DNA of 21,243 bases, from contig NW_014013261.1 in NCBI RefSeq assembly GCF_000611645.1, positions 9,132-30,374 of the forward strand, given 5' to 3'. This DNA is from Monoraphidium neglectum (Eukaryota > Chlorophyta > Chlorophyceae > Sphaeropleales > Selenastraceae). Positions 11,551 through 19,962 of this stretch are shown here, one piece after another. The position numbers and the translations under genes were made by a program. The stretch's first letter is position 1; each line of letters starts with the position of its first letter. The notes below the pieces were generated by a model that was given only the letters and a program-made list of their open reading frames with translations, had not been told where the DNA came from and ran no database searches.

Positions 11551-12465
11551 GAACAGCAGCGAGAGCAGCATGAGCAGCTTATGGTCCGCCAGTCAACACC
11601 TGTTGGGGGAGGCAGCAACAGCCGTTCCCGCGAAAGTGCTGCCGGCGGGCAGCTGCCTGCCCGCCCACAGAGACCCAATCCAAACGGCGCTGCCAGCGAT
11701 GACAGCAGCGGCGGCGCATTCGGCGGCACGTCGGTGGAGGACTTTACAGCGACAGGGGCGCTTGTGGTGAATTATGCAAACGGAGAGACTCAGCGCATGG
11801 TGCTGCAGGCATGCGTCGTGCACGCCGCCGTGGTGTGCGGCACGGGGGCGCTTGATTTTGGGGAGGTCCACCCGCAAGCGCCAAAACAGCTCGAGTTGGT
11901 CCTCACAAACCCCACCAAGGTGGACGCAGTGTGGGCTGTCGTGGACGCCAGCGCGCCCACCGCAGCCGCCGGGACGGCCCTGTCAGGTGCGGCGGCGGCG
12001 CTGGGCAGTGCGGCTGCGGCGCGGCAGGAGGCAGCAGGCGCGACGGGGCACCTTGCGCCGACGGGCGCGATGCTGAATGGGGCGCTGCTGTCCAACATGC
12101 TTCTGAGTGATGCAGTTAGCAGCTGCGGAAGCCGCAGCGGCACCAGCACGAGCGCCATCCTGGCTGGCAGTGCTTCAGGGACTGTACATGCCGCCAATGG
12201 GGGCATTGGCGTCGATGGCAGCCGCATCCCTGCGCAATTTGGCCCATTCACTCTCACCCCTGCCTCTGGCGTCATCCCTGGCCGGGGTTTGGGCATGCCG
12301 CGGAGCCAGCGGGTCGTGGTGACGTTCTCCCCGCCCGATGACACAGCAGCTGCAGCAAGCCTGCGGGTCACTGTACTGGGGGGGCACGGGTGTGATTTGC
12401 TGCTGAGCGGGCGCGGAGCTTACGATGAGACGCGAGAGCACCAGGCATGCCTGAAGCAGCTGTGA
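3539..12465 (+). CDS. CFAP74: CFAP74-like central-apparatus protein (coiled coil plus multiple ASH domains)
   Basis: Modelled exons: 3539-3829, 3976-4081, 4246-4586, 4776-4951, 5139-5480, 5750-5975, 6289-8036, 8239-9637, 9946-12465 (2382 residues, all in phase). Residues about 80-350 are helical and charged (coiled coil) and end with MRQRLSFLRNPRYRD. About ten Ig-like ASH/MSP-type beta domains follow, marked by 'LxFG...G......LxLxN' cores: LVFGGYEPGGVYTQTLRLRN (about 370), then at about 646, 816, 931 (IDFGLVRVGHSVARELHLRN), 1077 (LDLGACYKGVPLRRSLWLRN), 1287, 1627, 1955, 2176 (LDFGEVHPQAPKQLELVLTN), and a terminal domain ending at about 2375. Known CFAP74/FAP74 is a central-pair C1d projection component needed for normal ciliary beating, and it has this coiled-coil-then-ASH order. 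Other ASH proteins (CFAP47, HYDIN, DLEC1/CFAP81) are the alternatives. Glutamine tracts interrupt linkers at several points. Exon 3 and the start codon are the weakest parts: an in-frame TAA lies at 3527-3529, so the ATG is the first available, but an upstream exon is possible. Confidence 0.8.
7162..7197 (+). repeat. (CAG)12 glutamine tract in CFAP74 exon 7
   Basis: Twelve uninterrupted CAG codons in the glutamine frame, in the alanine-rich linker just before an ASH domain that begins with LDPPSLRFPG. The position suggests a tolerated linker expansion outside the beta fold. Confidence 0.95.
10504..10536 (+). repeat. (CAG)10-CAA glutamine tract in CFAP74 exon 9
   Basis: Ten CAG codons and one CAA in the glutamine frame, inside an insert that splits the ASH domain starting near residue 1627. 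Confidence 0.95.
10744..10794 (+). repeat. (CAG)17 glutamine tract in CFAP74 exon 9
   Basis: Seventeen uninterrupted CAG codons in the glutamine frame, flanked by CGG and further CAG units, in the linker after the ASH domain near residue 1627. Confidence 0.95.
11443..11580 (+). repeat. Glutamine-rich CAG block in CFAP74 exon 9, with a pure (CAG)21 core
   Basis: A long Gln-rich stretch with 21 uninterrupted CAG codons at 11485-11547, flanked by mixed CAA, CAG, GAG and CGA codons. It sits between the ASH domain near residue 1955 and the one near residue 2176. It is the longest pure CAG run on the plus strand here. Confidence 0.95.
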
Positions 12466-13675
12466 GGCGGCAGCTGGGCACGCGATTAGCCCACTGCCAT
12501 CACTGCCTAGCCGCATGAGCTTGTAACACCACAGTCATGTAGGCGAGCATGATGAATGGGTACAGTACAGCGGGGCATCGTGCGCCATGATATTTGTTAT
12601 GAAGAAGGCAGTTGCTATTCTGATGATATGTTATGACGCAATGTTACAAATTTGCGCAATGCTGGCTTACTTATAACTGGCGCAGGGGCAGCTACTAATC
12701 CAGCGGTTGCCACACTATAGGAGCATGCGTGTTGCGAGTCAAGCCGCCTGCTGATCCAGCCAAAGCACCAACTAGCTGGGCAAACACACTGGGTGAGGCA
12801 TCTTTACTTAATATGAAGCACCAAAGTGCATATAACTGGGAGGTAACCCATGCCATCATCAAGTGATTTCTTGCATTGAAGGGCACAATCAACTTTCAAG
12901 TGCACTGCGTCAACAAGGAGCAATATGAGAACATCAACACATGTTGGTTTTTCTTGCTAGCAGCATTTTTTGTCAGCGGGAAAGTTGGGAAGTTGTGTAC
13001 ACGTGTAGGGTGGGGTGTTAATCGAGGGGAATCATCAGCCAAGTGAACGCATGGCACGAGTCAACATGAGTCATGGCATCGTAAGCACCAGGCTGAATTA
13101 TAGGTACGGGTGGACCCGAATGTGCCAACAAAATTGAGCACAACTGTGCTGGCGGGCAGCAGCATGTACTAATTGTATCCTCTTCACGCCTGCCTGCCCG
13201 CCACAACGCACACAAAAGGCCAAGTGGATTCAGGGGTGCGTGCCCTTGAACGTTGTAGGGCTGCAGGCAACCATCATGACCGTGCCCATGTGAAGTGCTT
13301 GCTTCTCTGGGAGTCAGGGGGTGAGAGTTTGATACTCTGCACACACATGCTGCTTTGTGATGTTTGTTGTAATGTGTGGTTATACCAGTCAACCACGGAA
13401 GACCTCTGCCAACGCCATCATCCCAGCAGCAAAATGAGCTGGCTGCAGCTTGACAGGATAGAAACACAAATCAATCTGCTTGAGCAACCAGAGCGTGTGT
13501 CGGATTCAAACTGTGGAACGTGAGCGAATCTCAAAGCATGGCGATTTGTAGTGCAGCAGTAAATAGCGCAGTTGACCGGCTTCTGAGAGGCCAGGATCCC
13601 CGGCGCTTTCTGCTGCAAGTGCAGGTTATCTTTGAAGCTGCCACACACACGCCACAAGCCCTGACCTGCCGGCCA
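12466..13675. other. Convergent intergenic region between CFAP74 and the GATA-SAM gene
   Basis: About 1.2 kb of lower-GC sequence holding the 3' UTRs of two converging genes. No open frame here has domain signal or coding-like composition. A minus-strand TGTAA (TTACA at 12644-12648) exists but is about 1 kb from the GATA-SAM stop, so the poly(A) site of that gene is not identified. Confidence 0.6.
12522..12526 (+). terminator. TGTAA polyadenylation signal of CFAP74
   Basis: TGTAA, the standard poly(A) signal of chlorophycean algae, lies 57 bases after the CFAP74 stop codon, in a normal position for a 3' end. Confidence 0.6.
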
Positions 13676-14254
13676 TCACTCCCCGTTCCGCGCGAGATGC
13701 AGACGCGAGAGCAGCGCCACCGCCCGAGCGCGCGCCGCGGGCTGAGCGACCCCAAAGTCTCTGAGCACGTCATAGAGCTTCCCTGGCCCCCCAGCGCTGC
13801 CGCAGATTAGCGCAAGCCCCAGCAGGCATGGGCCGTCCGCGTCGTGCGCCCGCAGCGCCGCGGCTGCCTCAGGGCAGCCTGCAGACAGAAGCCAGGTGGC
13901 GACGTGGGCGGCGTCCCAATCTAGGATTTGGCGGGGCGAGGCCGGAGGGTGGGCGTCGCGGCCGCCGAAAGCGTCACCAGGCGTTTGAGAGGCCGGCACA
14001 GCTGTAGTTGCTGCGGCATGGTCCACCTCCTGCTTCGGATGCGCCGCCAGAACGCCTTGAACTGGCTGATGCGTTTGAAGCACAGTCTTCTGGTTCAGGA
14101 GCGAGCTGACAGCGCCGCCTGCGGTGCCTGCTGGCAGGCTATCACTTCTCATCGCTGCTGGCAGCAGCGCTGCAACTGGGTCCAGGGACGCCTGCACCAG
14201 TCGTGCATGATTGGAATGCAGCTGCTCCTGCTCCTGCTCCTGCTCCTGCTGCTG

Positions 14255-14305
<51 letters not shown>

Positions 14306-14312
14306 GTGGTGG

Positions 14313-14354
<42 letters not shown>

Positions 14355-14384
14355 GGCGGCGGCGGCGGCTGCTCTGGCCACCGG

Positions 14385-14425
<41 letters not shown>

Positions 14426-14472
14426 GTGCTGGTGCTGGTGCTGGTGCTGTTGGCGCTGAGACTGCTGCTGCA

Positions 14473-14541
<69 letters not shown>

Positions 14542-17359
14542 GCTGCTGCTGAGCAGCCAGGGCACCAAGGTGCGGCATCAGCTGCGACGCGCCCGCCCTG
14601 CTGCCGCTATCAACTGGCGCGTCCGCAGACCACACGGGGCGCGCCAGGGCGTCAGCGGCAACGGGAGCGGCCGCAGTGGCCCCAGGAGGCGTGCAGAAGG
14701 GCAGCGGGAATGGGAGCGCGGGTACCAGCGGCTGAGAGGCCTGTCCAACTCCCGCGCCCAAACCCTGGGCGGCGAGCAGCACAGATCTGTGCAGGGAGCG
14801 CTGGGCTTCTTGTGCCCCCATTGCTGCTGCCATCATCCTCAAGCTATGCGCCTCCCTCGCCGCCACCGCCGCTGCCGTGGCTGCACCTGAATCTGCATTT
14901 GCGAGCAAGCGTGGGCCCTGTGTAGCTGGGTAGCCATGCGCCGCCGCATGCGCAGCAGCTGCAGCGCCCTCTGAGGTACCAGCGGCAGTGTCTGGGCCCA
15001 GGGTGCGTCGTACGACGTCACCGAATTCCTCCATCAGTGATCTGAAGAAGAATGAGCGGGTGCCGCCGCCGCCCTCGGTTCCGGCCGTGACGGCACCTGC
15101 GTGCCTAGCACGCCCGCCGTGGGCGCCGGGGTGGCTGCCGTTGCCTTTCCGACTTCCGGCACCTGTCGCCCTGGGAGATCGCGTTGTCAGGACAGCAAAG
15201 GAAGAGTATTGGCGCGTGCGCGATACCTTTTATGAATGTTCAATATGCTGCGAAGCATGTGACAGTAGTTTGCAATGGATTGCAAGCAGGACCAGCAGGC
15301 CTAGCTAGGCTGTGCAACATTCCTGTGCCGAAATCAATTTGGCTCTTTGAGCTGAACCCTTTCTTGAGAGTTGGAAAAGCTGAGGCCAATCGAAAGCTGG
15401 TGGGATGAGCAGTGAGGCGCGACATCTGACAGCCAACACCACTCATGAAGCGACGCACACGAAATCTCGCTTTTGGCTGGGCACTATATCAGGCAGGTGC
15501 CCCCCAGGGGCGCCTTGGTGGCTTCGTAAAGCGCCCCCCGCCCATGCAGCATGCAGTGTGCAGCCAGATGGCCCAGAGTTGGACGAGACAGCTGGCACGC
15601 ACTCAACCCAGCCCCACCGTGTGCTGTTGAGCTGCAGCAGGGCCGCCACCGCCTCATGATCCAGCCCTTGCTGCTGCAGCCGCCCGCTGCTACGCGCCCG
15701 CCTCCTCGGCCGCGCCGCCTCCGGCCCGCCCTCACCACAGCCGCCGTCGTCCAGACGCACTGATGCATCGGCACTCCCCTCAAAAACCAGGCCCCTTGCC
15801 GATGGCGCAGACGCGATCCGTTTGAGGCCGCGCCCGCCCGGACCGCGCGCGCTGGGAAGCTGGAGGGAAGCTGTCGCTGGATCCACTGCCTCCTGCTTGA
15901 GAGGCGCGTGGCCCATATAGCTGCCTTCAGCAGTGGCAACCGTCCCCACAGCTCCTGCTTCTGTGCCGCGTCCGAGGTGCAGGAGCTGCACCGGCAGGCC
16001 AAACCTTGCCGCCGCATCGGCCGCGGCACCAGCGGCTTGAGCCTGCAGCAATGCCGCCTCGGCGGCGGCGCCTGGCGTGCCCTGCTGCTGCTGCGGCAGC
16101 GCTGCAGCCCCCGCCGCCGGCCGCGCCCCGCCACTCGCGCCGCTGATGGCCGCGCCGCCGTTCCCGCTGTCGTCTGTGCAGCCTGACGTTCTGCCGCTGC
16201 GCGAGCTGCTGCCGCCGCTTCTGATGAGCGATACAGGCGGCGGTGGCATGCCTGGCAGCTTGCCGGCCTTGTGCCTGCGTGGTGCGTGTGATGCAAGGCT
16301 GCTGTTTGCAAACACAGGGCACACTGGCAGATGTTTTTCATTAGCCTGTTCTACAGGAAAAGAAGTCTCGAGATCATCTCATGATGAGAGTCGACAGGAT
16401 GCCAAGAGATGCCAAGAGGGGGTGGCAAAAATTCAAGGGTGTGTGCACATCACGACCCCTGAATTTTTGCTAGCCACTCTTGGCATTAATTTGGAAATCC
16501 AATTTAACGACTGATGGGAGCTGTGTCGATTGCAGAGTGGTTGGTGTGCATACCTGAGGCCACACTTGTTGCAGAGGTTGCAGAACGCGCCGTCCCCGAC
16601 CTCCCATCCTCGGCGCCAGCACCCGCTCGTGGAGCTTGTGCCGCAGTAACCACATTGCTGGGACAGCAAGGAGGGTTGATAGTGATTGCGATCGGTGGCA
16701 GGGCGTGCACGGCGCGCTTTCTGTGCGACTTTTTCAGCTGCATTTGCATGCGGTCATGGCATCGCACCCGTTGGGAAGCAGTGGTGCCTGCAGAGGCGCG
16801 GCACATACAAATCACCCATAATCAGGCAGACCTCACATGAATTCCTGCTCACATTCATGGTCAGCGCAGAGGTCTGCAGGAAGACAGGCAGCCCCTGGCG
16901 CAGCTCGCCGCTGGCGACAGCCGGAGTGACAGCAGCGGCGCCCGCGATCGCGGCTGCCAATGGGCGCATCAAAGGGGCAGGCGCTGAAGCGAGCGCAGTC
17001 GCGGCTGCGTGCACTCTTGCCTCGTCGGGTTCAACTGCCGAGGTGCAAGTGTATGTGCCGCTCCCGAGGTGTGCGGCTCTGGTGTCTGGCGCGACAAGCG
17101 CTGCTGCCGCGGCGGCCGCAGCTGCCTGTGTATCGTCGATGTCAGCGGCGTTGCCACCGCTGCCGTCATCCTCGGCCCCGCTGCCCGCGGCGGGCGCGTC
17201 GTGAGCGCCAGCCAGCAGGGCAGTGCAGCTGCCCCAGCGCTCAAAGCAGGCCGCGTCGGGGTGGCCGGGGCTGTCGGTGCTTGCGCCCGCGGGCGGGTGC
17301 GGGTCAATGTGGGGGTGATCGCTGGCAGCGCGAGGGCTGCGGAGGCCCTGGCTAGCCAT
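13676..17359 (-). CDS. GATA-type zinc finger / polyglutamine / SAM domain protein
   Basis: Four exons on the minus strand: 17359-16853, 16657-16554, 16274-15618 and 15041-13676, giving 877 residues with all junctions GT-AG and in phase. The start ATG follows an in-frame TAA about 57 bases upstream. Residues 1-169 are Ala-rich and unstructured. Exon 2 encodes the zinc finger: CGYCGTSSTSGCWRRG at 171-186, then CNKCGLR at 198-204. The ligands are probably C171, C174, C198 and C201. The loop of about 23 residues is longer than the usual 17-20 of GATA fingers; C195 is an alternative third ligand. A basic stretch (RHKAGKLP) follows across the exon 2-3 junction. Residues about 600-720 are dominated by Gln with some His and Glu. 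The C-terminus (about 795-870) is a SAM domain with WDAAHVATWLLSAG, a DG-CLL turn, and LYDVLRDFGV leading to the last helix. It is probably a nuclear DNA-binding regulator that self-associates or binds partners through SAM; targets are unknown. Confidence 0.85.
14218..14556 (-). repeat. Long CAG/CTG block encoding Gln/His-rich tracts of the GATA-SAM protein
   Basis: About 340 bases of nearly continuous CTG on the plus strand, which is CAG in the sense direction of the gene. It encodes glutamine runs broken by His-Gln, Glu-Gln and Pro segments. It is the most repeat-dense part of the window and lies wholly in exon 4, upstream of the SAM domain. Confidence 0.95.
16409..16486. repeat. Imperfect inverted repeat (hairpin) in intron 2 of the GATA-SAM gene
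   Basis: Arms 16409-16440 and 16455-16486 are 32 bases each and match at 28 of 32 positions as reverse complements, with a 14-base loop at 16441-16454. The left arm begins ATGCCAAGAG, and that ten-base unit is also present as a direct tandem copy at 16399-16408. The element lies inside the intron between the zinc-finger exon and exon 3, so it would be transcribed. It could be a small foldback element or an intronic small-RNA precursor. Confidence 0.85.
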
Positions 17360-18249
17360 GATGCGGGTACAGCACCGATAGTTAACGCTGGACGGGGTTG
17401 ATGAGCTTCGTTATTGCCTTGGGGAGGCCTCCTGCAGGATCACAATGGCCGCGTGTTGCCCACGAGCCCAAGATGACAACTCACAGAGAATAGTAACTGC
17501 GCTTCGACAACGAAGTGGGGACGCGATGGGGGTCCGGGCCTTTCATCACGAGGCGCGAAGAGGCTGTCGTCCAACCCGAGGCACCAAGGCGGAGCACCTG
17601 CAGCCTCGTGAAGCCGTGATGCATCATCGAGAAATATGAAAACATCAAGGAGGTCTTTATTTATGCTACGAGACTGCGCTCTCTCCCCCTCTGACGACTG
17701 ACTGGTCCTGTTGCTTAGGTGGGGTTTTGTCCAAAGCTGCACATGCTTGTGAGCCACATCGAGCCATGGACATGCTGCTCCTGAGTTATTGGTTTAAACT
17801 CTCAGGCTCATTATTCTGTGTCATCTGGACCCTGAGCCCCACCAGTCGTTCACATGCGTGCCCATCAGGGTACCATGGGCGGCTGATTGATGACGGCGTT
17901 CTGCTCCTGAATCACAGCATATGGCATATGCACACACAAAGGTGCACCAGTAATGACGCAAGCAGTACGCCAGCAACAAAGCATGGATATCTATGTGTTT
18001 GTGGTCGCATTCAATAACTAATGCATGAATGGCTTAAAGTGTGATGAATGCGCTGAGGAGCGATGGGTCGAGAGTGCACAACATGTTTGAGGTTGATGAT
18101 GCAAGGCAAAAGGCACTTGTACAGTGTGGCGATGCGTTACCCTACTGCAGGTGCTAAAAGTTTGGCATAAAGGGCACTGGCATCGGGGTCATCGACCCAG
18201 CTTGCTGATACTTAGTGTGTGCGCGTCATGGGTTGCTGCACATTCATAC

Positions 18250-18349
18250 GTAAGCAAAATTCCTGGCTGCATTCGTTGCAGGGAGCCTGCTCGTGGAGTG
18301 ACACTGGGCGCTCACAGTCAGCCGGGGTCCTGCATCTTTGGGAGCTGCA
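18250..18349 (-). other. Cysteine-rich open stretch, possible further exon of the EGF-like gene
   Basis: One minus-strand frame reads with six cysteines in about 33 residues (CSSQRC, ADCERP, CNECSQEFC). It is bounded by a plausible CAG acceptor on the right and a GTATGA donor at 18249 on the left. However, this frame needs an incoming phase of 2, whereas the EGF exon upstream leaves in phase 1, so the two do not join directly. It may be an exon joined by an intermediate I cannot see, or chance. Confidence 0.25.
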
Positions 18350-18507
18350 CAGCAGCTTTTTCAGCGCCGCTTTGTCAATGCTGTTGTGTGAGGCCGGGGG
18401 AGGATGAGGCAACGGGCGAGGTTGCGCATTCAGGTTGGCGGCGAGGTCAAGGGCCAAGATGTTGGAGGTTAGGGGTTGAACCCTCGCCATGCATGCTGTC
18501 ATGCGCC

Positions 18508-18512
18508 TTACA
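18508..18512 (-). terminator. Candidate TGTAA polyadenylation signal of the EGF-like gene
   Basis: TGTAA on the minus strand, about 58 bases past the TAG at 18570-18572 that ends the read-through form of the last EGF exon. The spacing supports the short gene model. Confidence 0.45.
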
Positions 18513-18569
18513 GCAATCAACCCCAAGGCCTGCTAACTCATTTGAAATGGCATGTGGCTTATGATGGCC

Positions 18570-19624
18570 CTAAATTTTCTCAACCCCCAACTCAGCTCCT
18601 GTCGTCGCCCGGCTGCCCCAGAGCTCACGTTTGCACAACACGCCATCGCCGTAGAACCCTGGGTTGCAGGCGCACGTGCGGCCGCTGCCGCCAGCCGCGG
18701 TGCAGGCTGCATCAGGATGGCAGCCACCATTGGCCGTTAGCACGCAGGGGTCGTCTGCGCCAGGGGTGCATAGCGTGCAGTGTTGTCATGACACGTTGGT
18801 ATGTACCGCGTGGCCGGCATCCACATGTGCAAGCACCGAAGCCATTAATAAGTTAGCCATGCCCGTGGGCCACCCCCACCTACCAACGGGCGCCTCGTCC
18901 GTGGCTGGCATGGGGATGATGCACGGTGGATGTGCGTGCAGCAGACGGTGGGTTGGTTGTGGTGCCGTGAGCGATCGAGAATTGTGTGCTGGATGCATGG
19001 CCGGGGCCTCATGCATGCTGCCGGCTGCACAGTGCTAAAAATACCCAGATGAGCTTTTCGTTTTGATCAGCAGACCAAACAAGCGCCCTGATACGACCTC
19101 ACCGATACAGAGGAAGCCGTCTCCAAACAGCCCGGGGTTGCAAACACACTCGTGGCCACGAGGGGTTGCCACACATGTCGCACTTGAGTGGCAGCCGCCG
19201 TTAAGTGCCGGATCACAAATATCGCGGACATCTGAGAAAAGATTGTTTTGAGGGGTATCTTGGACTGTGCTTGTGCGCGTGCGCGTGTGACGTGCGTGCA
19301 CAAGTGCGCACACGCAGATACTGTGGCGCGTGTGCGAATGAGTGTGCACACCGGAGCACGTGCATGCGATGATGAAACCTCGCCCTCAGGAGTATGACCA
19401 AAAAATGGCTGAAATCAGCCTGTTTAGGGCGTGTCTATGGAGGCAGCCCCTGTCGTACCTTGCAGCAGTTTGCGCGGCAGGACATGTGGTGCTGGCGGCT
19501 TTGTATCAGTGGGTGTCCACTGATCCATTTCAACTGCAGAGATGGGATGCTTGCTGGGGCCCGCCAGCGCTGGCATGGCGTTCACCAGCATCACTGCCAG
19601 GCAGCCAAGCCATATTGACCGCAT
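18570..19624 (-). CDS. Small secreted protein with two EGF-like domains
   Basis: Three exons on the minus strand: 19624-19459, 19231-19103 and 18754 to a TAG at 18570. The predicted protein starts with a clear signal peptide ([20 protein letters not shown]...) and a short linker ending RKLLQ. Two six-cysteine EGF modules follow. The first has spacing C-x7-C-x5-C-x8-C-x-C-x10-C and the second C-x7-C-x5-C-x9-C-x-C-x10-C; both carry NGGCH and CNPG(L/F)(F/Y)GDG. The first EGF exon is exactly symmetric (phase 1-1), and the second is too if its GTGAGC at 18628 is used as a donor, the classic arrangement for exon duplication or shuffling. If that donor is not used, the frame ends after 19 more residues (about 116 in total). 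If it is used, more exons follow to the left. The protein is probably secreted to the cell wall or matrix; its ligand is unknown. Confidence 0.75.
19266..19318. repeat. GT/GC-rich alternating purine-pyrimidine tract
   Basis: Imperfect GTGCGCGTGCGCGTGTG-like sequence with partly self-complementary GTGCGCACAC further on. It lies in the first intron of the EGF-like gene. It is another potentially Z-forming, length-variable tract, unrelated in sequence to the one in the TauE-like gene. Confidence 0.6.
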
Positions 19625-19962
19625 GGGGCGGGATTGGATGGCGTACTGTAGAGCGGCGCCTGATGGGGCCCCCCGGGGTACCGTAGGACGGCCGCGCGGT
19701 GTTTATAGGCTGCAGGCCGCGTCAGCTTGTTGACTGTACGCAATAAGAAGCCGTGCACACCTTCTGCAGGGCACTATCGTCGGCGCGTTGAGACGGTTTC
19801 CGGCCTGTCTTGCTGCGACGACTGGTCTTTGGTATCATTATTGGACAGTGAACGCTCTGGATACAATGCTAGTTTTCATGATGGCTGCAACATATGTACC
19901 TTATGTGGAATATCTGCTTGCGTGATCTATAGATTGGTCACTCTGCTTACTTACTCGTCGGG
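19625..19962. other. Divergent promoter region between EGF-like gene and GPATCH1
   Basis: Only 338 bases separate the two start codons, so both 5' UTRs and both promoters share this stretch. A minus-strand TATA box is visible; I see no clear one for the plus strand. Confidence 0.6.
19702..19707 (-). promoter_or_regulatory. TATA box of the EGF-like gene
   Basis: TATAAA on the minus strand (TTTATA on the plus strand), 77 bases upstream of the start ATG at 19624, which leaves room for a short 5' UTR. Confidence 0.5.

Larger units (their letters stand above)
17360..18569. other. Intergenic region upstream of the GATA-SAM gene and downstream of the EGF-like gene
   Basis: About 1.2 kb of mixed-GC sequence. 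It should contain the GATA-SAM promoter; I see no convincing TATA box near the start codon. A near-perfect palindrome, GCATATG-G-CATATGC, lies at about 17918-17933. A minus-strand TGTAA at 18512-18508 may end the EGF-like transcript. Apart from the cysteine-rich patch at 18250-18349, no coding sequence is supported. Confidence 0.5.

Noticed and set aside
14218..14556. CRISPR-like or satellite array
   Set aside because: The repeat unit is a coding triplet without spacers, inside an open reading frame of a eukaryotic gene.
13928..14890. Long plus-strand open frame rich in leucine
   Set aside because: It is the antisense of the CAG/glutamine block of the GATA-SAM gene. Leucine and alanine runs arise automatically from CTG and GCT readings of the repeat.
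15001..15440. Possible extra exon between exons 3 and 4 of the GATA-SAM gene
   Set aside because: Frames here are short and lack motifs. The direct join 15618 to 15041 uses a strong pyrimidine-rich acceptor and keeps phase (LNSTR|SLMEEFGDVV).
17440..17757. 105-codon minus-strand open frame
   Set aside because: No motif, ordinary codon composition unlike the neighbouring GC-rich exons, and no splice or promoter support.
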